Shown here: positions 54,267 to 64,000 of the stretch, piece by piece
Position numbering within the stretch: position 1 is the first letter of the stretch
How the letters are laid out: the number at the start of each line of letters is the position of its first letter
From: Tetrapyrgos nigripes
Lineage: Eukaryota; Basidiomycota; Agaricomycetes; Agaricales; Campanellaceae
Direction: 5' to 3'
NCBI GenBank assembly: GCA_013368315.1
Contig: JAACJM010000255.1
Location: 53,103 to 117,102 of the forward strand
DNA: 64,000 nt
Notes under the pieces: generated by a model
The model's input: the letters and a program-made list of their open reading frames with translations, nothing else
What the model was told of the DNA's origin: nothing
Databases searched by the model: none
Position numbers and translations under genes: made by a program

Positions 54267-56969
54267 TTAAAATTTAATAAAAACTGATCCAGATCCAGAA
54301 GTAGATAAAGCTAATTCTTGACTAGCTGCCAAGGTTTTCTTATATTCCTTTTGTGCTTTTGCAACAGCGGCTTGGGCATGTCTAAGCTGTTCAGGACTTT
54401 GTGCCCTTTGTAGTCTGTTCTGGGTGTTCTTGAGCTTTGCCAGGGACTTTTCAAGATTCAAGTTCTGCTTTAAAATTTTATCATCCTGTCTTTTCAGCTT
54501 GACTTCATGAGAGAGAGCTATAAAAATGATGTTAACAGAAACTCCTCTTGAGATTGTTTGGAAATTCTCACACTTTCTGTTTCTGCTCCTGTGTACACTG
54601 TTAAATATTATATTGCTAGGATTGGATCTGATTCTTGTATGTTCATAAACCTTGGAACTTCTCAGTAAAGTTATATACAAAAAAAGAGGAAATCTTACAT
54701 CTATCTCCATGACCTTCCTGATATCATAAGCCTGTGATTTGGTTACTCCTTCAACAACAGAGCATTGAATGCCCTCCCTATATACATCCCTATGTGCACT
54801 TTCAACTGGATTTGTAGTGGAATCACCAGCAAGCCAAGCAGTCATAGGTATAAGACTTTTTGCCCAGCACATAGCTTCAAATGCAAATTTGCTCCTGATC
54901 TTATCCTGGACCCAGTCTTAGATAAATTGATAGTCAGTATAACCATTATAAATCAAAAACTATTCAATGCTCACCTTGACCAGCCTTACCACCATTCACA
55001 TTGATGAAATTGATAGTTTGATCCCAATTAGGATGCTGAATGCAGATGAGACTTCTCATCTGGGTTTTGACAGCCTCATTGACTGAGGAGGAATCAATGT
55101 TCCTATGTATATGAGTTATGCAAAGTCTGACTAGCCTATGCAAATGCTCATAAGGCCCAAGATCTTGCAATTTTCTGTTTCTGTCATATAGGTCATATGA
55201 ATCTGGAGGTAGCTCTGCAGCCACTTTGCAAAGATATAAGCCCAATCCTAAGTATATCAGAATTATATTTGGTAAGAATGAACAATTCTCTCACCTTTAG
55301 CTTGACCTCCTCCTTGGTCAAGAGTCCAAAGAATAATTCCAACCATATCTGATTCCAAAGCACTCTTGGAATGAAGATGTCTGAATCTGAGATATTTTCC
55401 AGTATCTTGTTGTATTATTTGATGAATCTTTTCAAAGAGCAAACAATGAGCTTCTGCTGACTCTCTATTCATCAGGGCTCTGGCATATACTAAGCCTGGT
55501 TTAGAGTAAGTATTGTAATTTCAAAAACCATATATAGAGTACTCACATTTGCCATCATGTCTTCTACCCAATAGTTCAAATTCCAAATATCCAGCTACCC
55601 TTTTGAAAGATATATCACTTTGAAGGTAAGGTACCTCCAGAATAAGCCTGCTTTGAGCTGGAGTCATGCATACTGCAATTCTGAAAGGATCCTTGGAATT
55701 GGGAGAGAATGATTGATCTGCTATGTCCTCAGTATCACCAGATGAAAGAGTAATCTCTTCAACAACTCTGATATAATGCTCATGCTGAGGAAGTGTAGAA
55801 TCTTGAACTTTCTTAAGATGGAGCAAACCTGAAACATATGTTAATTAGTTGAGGTTGAGGTTGAGGATATAACTTACCATTCCATCCTGTTCCTTCAGGA
55901 AAAGACTTTTTCTGAGCTTGCTTGATATAGGCTCTGATATGTTCTGCATTGGCCAAAGAGGGATGAAGGTCTGCAAAAGTAGCAGCCCCAGGTTTTATAA
56001 AAGGAAGTTTTTGGTATAGGAAGGATTGTGCCAGGGGATGTCTGAATAATCTCCTGGGAGTTAATCCAGCAAGCTCAGTGCCAAAGGAGCCCAATAGTTC
56101 AAAAACCTCATCTCTCATGCTAGCAGGAGTTCTATCAGGCATGGGAATTGGGTGTGTATGAACTCCAGAGCAAACAATGAGCACCCTTGGACAAGCATGT
56201 CTAGATTCAGGAACTGGCTCATAGACTCTGAATTTGCAATTGCAAGAGAGATTGACTAGTTCTGTCAAAAGCATGGTTCCTGCCTGAGAACGATGTTGAA
56301 ATCCTGAAAAATAATTATCAGTTGCTTAGTAGAAAAATAAACCACTGATGACAGCTTACCACAGCATACTGTTTTACTTCCAAAATTTTGAACATTTGAA
56401 CAGGAAGAAAGAGGTCCATAACCTAGACTCAAAGCTTCCTGTTCAAAATGAGAAATAGCTTCCACATCATTCTGAACAAGAGCTAAGAGATAGCTATGGT
56501 GAACTGCTCCTCTTGCTATTGTAAAATCCACCAAATGATTTCTAGAGTGAGAGACATCATAGTGTTCACAGCTAATTACAGTTGTTGAATCAAAATCTCT
56601 TGGGAAAATGTTACTATGAACTTGAATTACTCACCAAAGATAAGGCTCCCCTGATCCTGTATATTTCAACAAAATTCTGCCTTGACAAGTTTGTTTGCCA
56701 GTTTGCCCTCTTTTGGCCTTTGTAGGACTAGTGTGGACCAAATCCCATTCTGCTTTCTCAGCACCAGAATAAGAGGTATGTTGCTGAAGTCTAGCCATAC
56801 AGCCATGGTCTCTAACTGAGGCCCAATATGCCAAAGTCTTCTCAAAGACATCTCTAAGTGGGCTAGAGGAGGCTTGACTATGCTGATGTTGAATCTGTGT
56901 CTTTAGAGTTTCTCTTGTAGCAACAGTATGATTACAGCCTTCAGCATTGAGGTAGGGGCATATCTTCAC
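54267..56969 (-). CDS. DDE-type transposase, multi-exon, with C2H2-like start and coiled-coil end
   Basis: Convergent with the dioxygenase gene, 70 bp apart. The first exon (from ATG 56969) has a zinc-finger-like CPYLNAEGCNHTVATRETLKTQIQHQH. Later exons, separated by introns of roughly 40-70 nt, include LSCNCKFRVYEPVPESRHACP, then YLQSDISFKRVAGYLEFEL (a likely first Asp, about 55600), ESDMVGIILWTLDQGGGQAKG (possible second Asp), a Cys/His-bearing LVRLCITHIHRNI, and WLAGDSTTNPVESAHRDVYREG (likely Glu with following His, about 54790-54850). The C-terminus is a coiled coil (KRQDDKILKQNLNLEKSL). Arrangement and lengths resemble MULE/KDZ-like transposases of basidiomycetes; the exact class is not settled. 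The exons read without internal stops, so it may be intact. Confidence 0.6.
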
Positions 56970-57067
56970 ACCCTGACCTGTATATCAATAGCATAAGATC
57001 TCCAAAGTGTCAGAATAAACATTTCAGACATGTGGCTCACAGGTTGAGAATGATTTAACACTGGAGG

Positions 57068-57409
57068 CAAATCCCTGTAAATCATCTGCCATACAGAGGT
57101 ATTACAGTGACCTTACAACAAGTCATTCAATAAGTAATCCACCTTGTATTACAGAGGTATTACAGAAAGAAGAATTTTCCAGAGCAATGCTGTAAGACTG
57201 CTGTAAGACAAGTTGTATTACAGGGACATTTCAGAGGCCAAATCCCTGTATATCCAGTGCCCTACATAGGGATTACAGCAAACTTACACCAAGCCATTCA
57301 ACAAGTATTCTGCCTTGGATTACAGAAGTATTACAGAGAGAAGAAATTTTGGGAACAATGCTGTAAGACTGCTGTAAGACAAGTTGGATTACAGGAACAT
57401 GTCAGAGTG
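57068..57409. repeat. Two-copy tandem duplication, period 171 bp, rich in ATTACAG
   Basis: Copies start CAAATCCCTGTA at 57068 and 57239. Each contains several (T)ATTACAG words and ends with TGTAAGACTGCTGTAAGACA. Lying between the transposase gene and the minisatellite, it could be the subterminal transposase-binding region of the dioxygenase/transposase element; that is inference. Confidence 0.65.
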
Positions 57410-57477
57410 ACATGGTGTCACAGTAATACATTAGGTAATACAGCCAAGAAATACAGAAGTATTTCAGTGTGACAAAA

Positions 57478-60400
57478 GTGTGCAGGTAGCATCCAGAGTG
57501 CGCACAGGTTGCATCCAGAGTGTGCGCAGGTTGTGTCCAGGGTGCGCGCAGGTTGCGTCCAGAGTGCATGCAGGTTGCGCCCAGAGTGCGCGCAGGTTGC
57601 GTCCAGAGTGCGTGCAGGTTGTGTCCAGGGTGCACACAGGTTACGTCCAGGGTGCGCGCAGGTTGCGTCCAGGGTGCGCGCAGGTTGCGTCCAGAGTGCG
57701 CACAGGTTGGGCCCAGTGCGCCCAGGCTGCATGCAGGTTGCGTCCAGGGTGCGCGCAGGTTGCGCCCAGAGTGCGCACAGGTTGCGTCCAGGGTGCGCGC
57801 AGGTTGCGTCCAGAGTGCACGCAGATTGCGTCCAGAGTGCACGCAGGTTGTGTCCAGGGTGCGCGCAGGTTGTGTCCAGGGTGCGCGCAGGTTGCGTCCA
57901 GGGTGCGCGCAGGTTGTGTCCAGGGTGCGCGCAGGTTGCGTCCAGAGTGCGCGCAGGTTGCGTCCAGAGTGGGTGCAGGTTGCGCCCAGAGTGCGCGCAG
58001 GTTGTGTCCAGAGTGCGCGCAGGTTGTGTCCAGGGTGTGTGCAGGTTGCGTCCAGGGTGCGCGCAGGTTGCGTCCAGAGTGCGCACAGGTTGCGCGCAGG
58101 TTGCACGCAGGTTGCGTCCAGGGTGCGCGCAGGTTGCGTCCAGGGTGCGCGCAGGTTGCGCCCAGAGTGTGTGCAGGTTGCGCCCAGGGTGCGCGCAGGT
58201 TGCGTCCAGGGTGCGCACAGGTTACGTCCAGGGTGCGCGCAGGTTACGTCCAGGGTGCGCGCAGGTTGCGTCCAGGGTGCGCGCAGGTTGCGTCCAGTGC
58301 GCCCAGAGTGCGTGCAGGTTGCGCCCAGAGTGCGCGCAGGTTGCGCCCAGAGTGCGCGCAGGTTGCGCCCAGAGTGCGCGCAGGTTGCGCCCAGAGTGCG
58401 CGCAGGTTGCGCCCAGAGTGCGCGCAGGAGTTTGTGTCCAGGGTGTGTGCAGGTTGCGTCCAGGGTGCGTGCAGGTTGCGCCCAGAGTGCGCGCAGGTTG
58501 TGCCCAGAGTGCGCACAGGTTGCGTCCAGAGTGCGTGCAGGTTGCGTCCAGGGTGCGCGCAGGTTTGCGCCCAGGGTGCGCGCAGGTTGTGTCCAGGGTG
58601 TGTGCAGGTTGCGTCCAGGGTGCGCGCAGGTTGCGTCCAGAGTGCGCACAGGTTGCGCGCAGGTTGCGTCCAGGGTGCGCCGCAGGTTGCGCCCAGAGTG
58701 TGTGCAGGTTGCGCCCAGGGTGCGCGCAGGTTGCGTCCAGGGTGCGCGCAGGTTGCGTCCAGGGTGCGCGCAGGTTGCGTCCAGAGTGCGCGCAGGTTGC
58801 GCCCAGTGCGCCCAGAGTGCGCGCAGGTTGCGCCCAGAGTGCGCACAGGTTGCGCCCAGAGTGCGCGCAGGTTGCGTCCAGAGTGGGTGCAGGTTGAGCC
58901 CAGAGTGCGCAGGTTGCGCCCAGAGTGCGCGCAGGTTTACGTCCAGGGTGCGCGCAGGTTACGTCCAGGGTGCGTGCAGCTTGCATCCAGGGTGCGCCCA
59001 GGTTGCGTCCAGGGTGCGCGCAGGTTGCGTCCAGAGTGCGCACAGGTTGGGCCCAGTGCGCCCAGACTGCATGCAGGTTGCGTCCAGGGTGCGCGCAGGT
59101 TGCGCCCAGAGTGCGCGCAGGTTGCGTCCAGGGTGCGCGCAGGTTGCGTCCAGAGTGTGCGCAGGTTGCGTCCAGGGTGCACGCAGGTTGTGCCCAGAGT
59201 GCGCGCAGGTTGCGTCCAGGGTGCGCGCAGGTTGCGTCGAGAGTGCGTGCAGGTTGCGTCCAGAGTGCGTGCAGGTTGCGTCCAGGGTGCGTGCAGGTTG
59301 CGTCCAGGGTGCGCGCAGGTTGCGTCCAGAGTGCCGCACAGGTTGCGTCCAGGGTGCGCGCAGGTTGCGTCCAGAGTGTGCGCAGGTTGCACCCAGAGTG
59401 CGCGCAGGTTGCGTCCAGGGTGCGCGCAGGTTACGTCCAGGGTGCGCGCAGGTTGCGTCCAGGGTGCGTGCAAGTTACGTCCAGGGTGCGCGCAGGTTGC
59501 GTCCAGGGTGCGCGCAGGTTTGCGTCCAGAGTGCGCACAGGTTGCGTCCAGAGTGGGTGCAGGTTGAGCCCAGAGTTGCGTCCAGGGTGCGCGCAGGTTG
59601 CGTCCAGGGTGCGCGCAGGTTGCGTCCAGGGTGCGCGCAGGTTGCGCCCAGAGTGCGTGCAGTGTGCACGCAGGTTGCGTCCAGGGTGCACACAGGTTGT
59701 GTCCAGGGTGCACGCAGGTTGCGTGCAGAGTGTGCGCAGGTTGCGCCCAGAGTGCGCGCAGGTTACGTCCAGGGTGCGCGCAGGTTACGTCCAGGGTGCG
59801 TGCAGCTTGCATCCAGGGTGCGCCCACGTTGCGCCCAGTGCGCCCAGCGTGCGCGCAAGTTGCGTCCAGAGTGCGCGCAGGTTGGGTCCAGAGTGCACGC
59901 AGGTTGCGTCCAGAGTGCGCGCAGGTTGCGTCCAGGGTGTGCGCAGGTTGCGCCCAGAGTGCGCGCAGGTTGCGTCCAGGGTGTGCGCAGGTTATGTCCA
60001 GGGTGTGCGCAGGTTGTGTCCAGAGTGCGCACAGGTTGCGTCCAGGGTGCGCGCAGGTTGCGCCCAGAGTGCGTGCATGTTGCGCCCAGAGTGCACGCAG
60101 GTTTGTGTCCAGAGTGCGCGCAGGCTGCGTCCAGGGTGCGCGCAGGTTGCGTCCAGAGTGCGCGCAGGTTGCGTCCAGGGTGTGCGCAGGTTGCGTCCAG
60201 GGTGCGTCCAGGCTGCACGCAGGTTGCGTCCAGGGTGCACGCACGTTGCGTCCAGGGTGCACGCAGGTTGCGTGCAGAGTGTGCGCAGGTTGCGCCCAGA
60301 GTGCGCGCAGGTTGCGTCAGGGTGCGCGCAGGTTGCGTCCAGAGTGCGCGCAGGTTGCGCCCAGAGTGCGCACAGGTTGCGTCCAGGGTGCGCGCCGGTT

Positions 60401-63400
60401 GTGCGCGCAGGTTGCGCCCAGTGCGCCCAGACTGTGCGCAGGTTGCGTCCAGGGTGCGCGCAGGTTGCGCCCAGAGTGCACACAGGTTGCGCCCAGAGTG
60501 CGCACAGGTTGCGTCCAGGGTGCGCGCAGGTTGCGTCCAGAGTGCGCGCAGATTGCATCCAGAGTGCACGCAGGTTGCATCCAGGGTGCGCGCAGGTTGC
60601 CTCCAGGGTGTGCGCAGGTTGCGCCCAGAGTGTGCGCAGGTTGCGTCCAGGGTGCGCGCAGGTTACGTCCAGAGTGCGTGCAGGTTGCGTCCAGGGTGCG
60701 CGCAGGTTGCGCCCAGTGCGCCCAGCGTGCGCGCAAGTTGCGTCCACAGTGCGCGCAGGTTGCGTCCAGAGTGCGCGCAGGTTGCGTCCAGGGTGCGCGC
60801 AGGTTGCGTCCAGGGTGCGCGCAGGTTGCGTCCAGAGTGCGCGCAGGTTTGCGCCCAGAGTGCGCGCAGGTTGCGCCCAGAGTGCGCGCAGGTTGCATCC
60901 AGGGTTGCCAGTCCAGGGTGCGTGCAGGTTGCGTCCAGAGTGCGCGCAGGTTGCGTCCAGAGTGCGCGCAGGTTGCGTCCAGAGTGCGCGCAGGTTGCGT
61001 CCAGGGTGCGCGCAGGTTGCGTCCAGGGTGCGTGCAGGTTGCGTCCAGAGTGCGCGCAGGTTGCATCCAGAGTGCGCACAAGGTTGTGCCCAGAGTGCGC
61101 GCAGGTTGCGTCCAGAGTGCGCGCAGGTTGCGTCCAGAGTGCACGCAGGTTGCGTCCAGGGTGCGTGCAGGTTGTGCCCAGGGTGCGTGCAGGTTGCGTC
61201 CAGGGTGCGTCCAGAGTGCGCACAGGTTGCGCGCAGGTTTGCACGCAGGTTGCGTCCAGGGTGCGCGCAGGTTGCGCCCAGAGTGTGTGCAGGTTGCGCC
61301 CAGGGTGCGCGCAGGTTGCGCCCAGAGTGTGTGCAGGTTGCGCCCAGGGTGCACGCAGGTTGCGTCCAGGTGTGCGCAGGTTGCGTCCAGGGTGCACGCA
61401 GGTTTGCGTCCAGAGTGTGCGCAGGTTGCGCCCAGAGTGCGCCCAGAGTGCGCGCAGGTTGCATCCAGAGTGCGCGCAGGTTTGCGTCCAGGGTGCACGC
61501 CGGTTGTGCGCGCAGGTTGCGCCCATTGCGCCCAGACTGCGCGCAGGTTGTGCCCAGTGGCGCCCAGACTGCACGCAGGTTGCGTCCAGGGTGCGCGCAG
61601 GTTGCGCCCAGAGTGCACACAGGTTGCGCCCAGAGTGCGCACAGGTTGCATCCAGGGTGCACGCAGGTTGCGTCCAGAGTGCACGCAGGTTGCGTCCAGG
61701 GTGCACACAGGTTGCGTCCAGGGTGTGCGCAGGTTGCGCCCAGAGTGCGCGCAGGTTGCGTCCAGGGTGCGCGCAGGTTACATCCAGGGTGCGTGCAGGT
61801 TGCGTCCAGGGTGCGCGCAGGTTGCGCCCAGTGCGCCCAGCGTGCGCGCAGGTTGCGTCCAGAGTGCGCGCAGGTTGCGTCCAGTGCGCCCAGCGTGCGC
61901 GCAAGTTGCGTCCAGAAGTGCGCGCAGGTTGCGTCCAGAGTGCGCGCAGGTTGTCCAGGGTGCGCGCAGGTTACGTCCAGGGTGCGCGCAGGTTGCGTCC
62001 AGAGTGTGCGCAGGTTTGCGCCCAGTGCGCCCAGAGTGCGCGCAGGTTGCGTCCAGGGTGCGTGCAGGTTGGCGTCCAGAGTGCGTGCAGGTTGCGTCCA
62101 GAGTGGGTGCAGGTTGCGCCCAGAGTGCGCGCAGGTTGCGTCCAGAGTGCGCGCAGGTTGCGTCCAGGGTGCGCGCAGGTTGCGTCCAGGGTGCACGCAG
62201 GTTGCGTCCAGGGTGTTGCGCAGGTTGCGCCCAGAGTGCGTGGCAGGTTGCACCCAGGGTGCGTGCAGGTTTGCGCCCAGAGTGGCGCGCAGGTTGCGTC
62301 CAGGGGTGCGCGCAGGTTGCATCCAGAGTGCGCACAGGTTGCGTCCAGGGTGCACGCAGGTTGCGCCCAGAGTGCGCGCAGGTTGCGTCCAGGGTGCGTC
62401 CTGGGTGCGCACAGGTTGCGTCCAGGGTGCGCGCAGGTTGTGTCCAGAGTGCGTGCAGGTTGCGTCCAGAGTGCGCGCAGGTTGCGTCCAGGGTGTGTGC
62501 AGGTTGCGTCCAGGGTGCGTGCAGGTTGCGCCCAGAGTGCGCGCAGGTTGTGCCAGAGTGCGCGCAGGTTGCGTCCAGGGTGCATCCAGGGTGCGTGCAG
62601 GTTGCGTCCAGAGTGCGCGCAGGTTGCGCCAGAGTGCGCGCAGGTTGCGTCCAGCGTGCGCGCAGGTTGCGTCAGGGTGCGTGCAGGTTGCGTCCAGAGT
62701 GCGCGCAGGTTGCATCCAGAGTGCGCACAGGTTGTGCCCAGAGTGCGCGCAGGTTGCGTCCAGAGTGCGCGCAGGTTGCGTCCAGAGTGCACGCAGGTTG
62801 CGTCCAGAGTGCACGCAGGTTGCGTCCAGGTGCGCGCAGGTTGTGCCCAGGGTGCGTGCAGGTTGCGTCCAGGGTGCGTCCAGAGTGCGCACAGGTTCGC
62901 GCAGGTTGCACGCAGGTTGCGTCCAGGGTGCGCGCAGGTTGCGCCCAGAGTGTGTGCAGGTTGCGCCCAGGGTGCGCGCAGGTTGCGCCCAGAGTGTGTG
63001 CAGGTTGCACCCAGGGTGCACGCAGGTTGCGTCCAGGGTGTGCGCAGGTTGCGTCCAGGGTGCACGCAGGTTGCGTCCAGAGTGTGCGCAGGTTGCGCCC
63101 AGAGTGCGCCCAGAGTGCGCGCAGGTTGCGTCCAGAGTGCGCGCAGGTTGCGCCCAGAGTGCGCGCAGGTTGCGTCCAGGGTGCACGCCGGTTGTGCGCG
63201 CAGGTTGCGCCCATTGCGCCCAGACTGCGCGCAGTTGCGCCCAGTGCGCCCAGACTGCACGCAGGTTGCGCCCAGAGTGCACACAGGTTGCGCCCAGAGT
63301 GCGCACAGGTTGCATCCAGGGTGCACGCAGGTTGCGTCCAGAGCGCACGCAGGTTGCGTCCAGGGTGCGCACAGGTTGCGTCCAGGGTGTGCGCAGGTTC

Positions 63401-64000
63401 CGCCCAGAGTGCGCGCAGGTTGCGTCCAGGGTGCGCGCAGGTTACATCCAGGGTGCGTGCAGGTTGCGTCCAGGGTGCGCGCAGGTTGCGCCCAGTGCGC
63501 CCAGCGTGCGCGCAGGTTGCGTCCAGAGTGCGCGCAGGTTGCGTCCAGTGCGCCCAGCGTGCGCGCAAGTTGCGTCCAGAGTGCGCGCAGGTTGCGTCCA
63601 GAGTGCGCGCAGGTTGTCCAGGGTGCGCGCAGGTTACGTCCAGGGTGCGCGCAGGTTGCGTCCAGAGTGTGCGCAGGTTGCGCCCAGTGCGCCCAGAGTG
63701 CGCGCAGGTTGCGTCCAGGGTGCGTGCAGGTTGCGTCCAGAGTGCGTGCAGGTTGCGTCCAGAGTGGGTGCAGGTTGCGCCCAGAGTGCACGCAGGTTGC
63801 GTCCAGAGTGGCGCGCAGGTTGCGTCCAGGGTGCGCGCAGTTGCGTCCAGGGTGCACGCAGGTTGCGTCCAGGTGTGCGCAGGTTGCGCCCAGGAGTGCG
63901 TGCAGGTTGCACCCAGGGTGCGTGCAGGTTGCGCCCAGAGTGCGCGCAGGTTGCGTCCAGGGTGCGCGCAGGTTGCATCCAGAGTGCGCACAGGTTGCGT
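57478..64000. repeat. GC-rich 22-bp minisatellite array, open at the window end
   Basis: Unit GGTTGCGTCCAGAGTGCGCG plus CA, 22 bp, repeated for 6.5 kb (close to 300 units if unbroken). Common variants are GCGTCC/GCGCCC/ACGTCC and CAGAG/CAGGG, plus inserted half units (GTGCGCCCAGACTG and similar). Each unit has the self-complementary TGCGCGCA or a close form. Higher-order copies exist: landmarks near 61500-61990 recur near 63190-63650, 1.66-1.69 kb apart. Because no unit contains a stop in most frames and 22 is not a multiple of 3, very long open frames appear on both strands (up to over 1100 codons); none is accepted as a gene. Confidence 0.95.

Noticed and set aside
57402..63991. Very long open frames on both strands (about 115 to over 1100 codons)
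   Set aside because: They are produced by the 22-bp array, exist in several frames at once, and translate to a simple cyclic peptide.

Overview
The window looks like a stretch of a filamentous basidiomycete genome, most likely an Agaricomycete. Genes are split by many 50-90 nt introns with GT-AG ends and CTAAC/CTAAT-like branch sites. Repeat families are those usual in mushroom-forming fungi: Tnp2-type CACTA, Ty3/Gypsy chromovirus, DIRS-like, Crypton with a GCR1_C domain, and a TET/JBP-like dioxygenase beside a DDE transposase. No bacterial operons, rRNA genes, CRISPR arrays or intact tRNA genes were seen. All calls come from reading the sequence; no database search was run.

Layout. 1-2640: no supported gene. 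2640-13784 (minus): a decayed CACTA/Tnp2 element with two genes, the Tnp2 gene split by a gag-only LTR retrotransposon (5300-11045, two 1656-bp LTRs). 14-22 kb: host-like genes: a secreted cysteine-containing protein (minus, 15725-16667), a small conserved-looking exon (18083-18315) and a four-exon F-box gene (19130-20802) with one frameshift in a C-run. A tRNA-headed SINE-like unit lies at 21630-21860. 22.8-27.5 kb: two truncated Gypsy copies in tandem. 27.5-28.4 kb: a tyrosine-recombinase fragment. 33175-39758: a segment with 12-bp terminal inverted repeats and a perfect 8-bp target duplication (hAT-like ends) that encloses a dead DIRS-like retroelement. 40.7-43.0 kb: a Crypton-like recombinase gene split by a 658-bp insert with 47-bp terminal inverted repeats and a 5-bp target duplication. 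44721-46546: an intact seven-exon zinc-finger gene. 50.8-51.1 kb: a RecQ-like helicase fragment. 51759-56969: a convergent pair, a TET/JBP-like 2OG-Fe(II) dioxygenase gene and a DDE-type transposase gene. 57478-64000: a GC-rich 22-bp minisatellite that runs off the window end.

How the parts fit. This is a nested-transposon landscape with a few host genes. Damage is strongly biased: in the CACTA, Gypsy and recombinase genes most in-frame stops are TGA, each one transition from CGA or TGG, and the LTR pair differs mainly at CpG/TpG/CpA sites. That suggests cytosine-methylation-linked decay. Interestingly, a candidate 5-methylcytosine-oxidising (TET/JBP-like) gene is itself carried by one of the elements.
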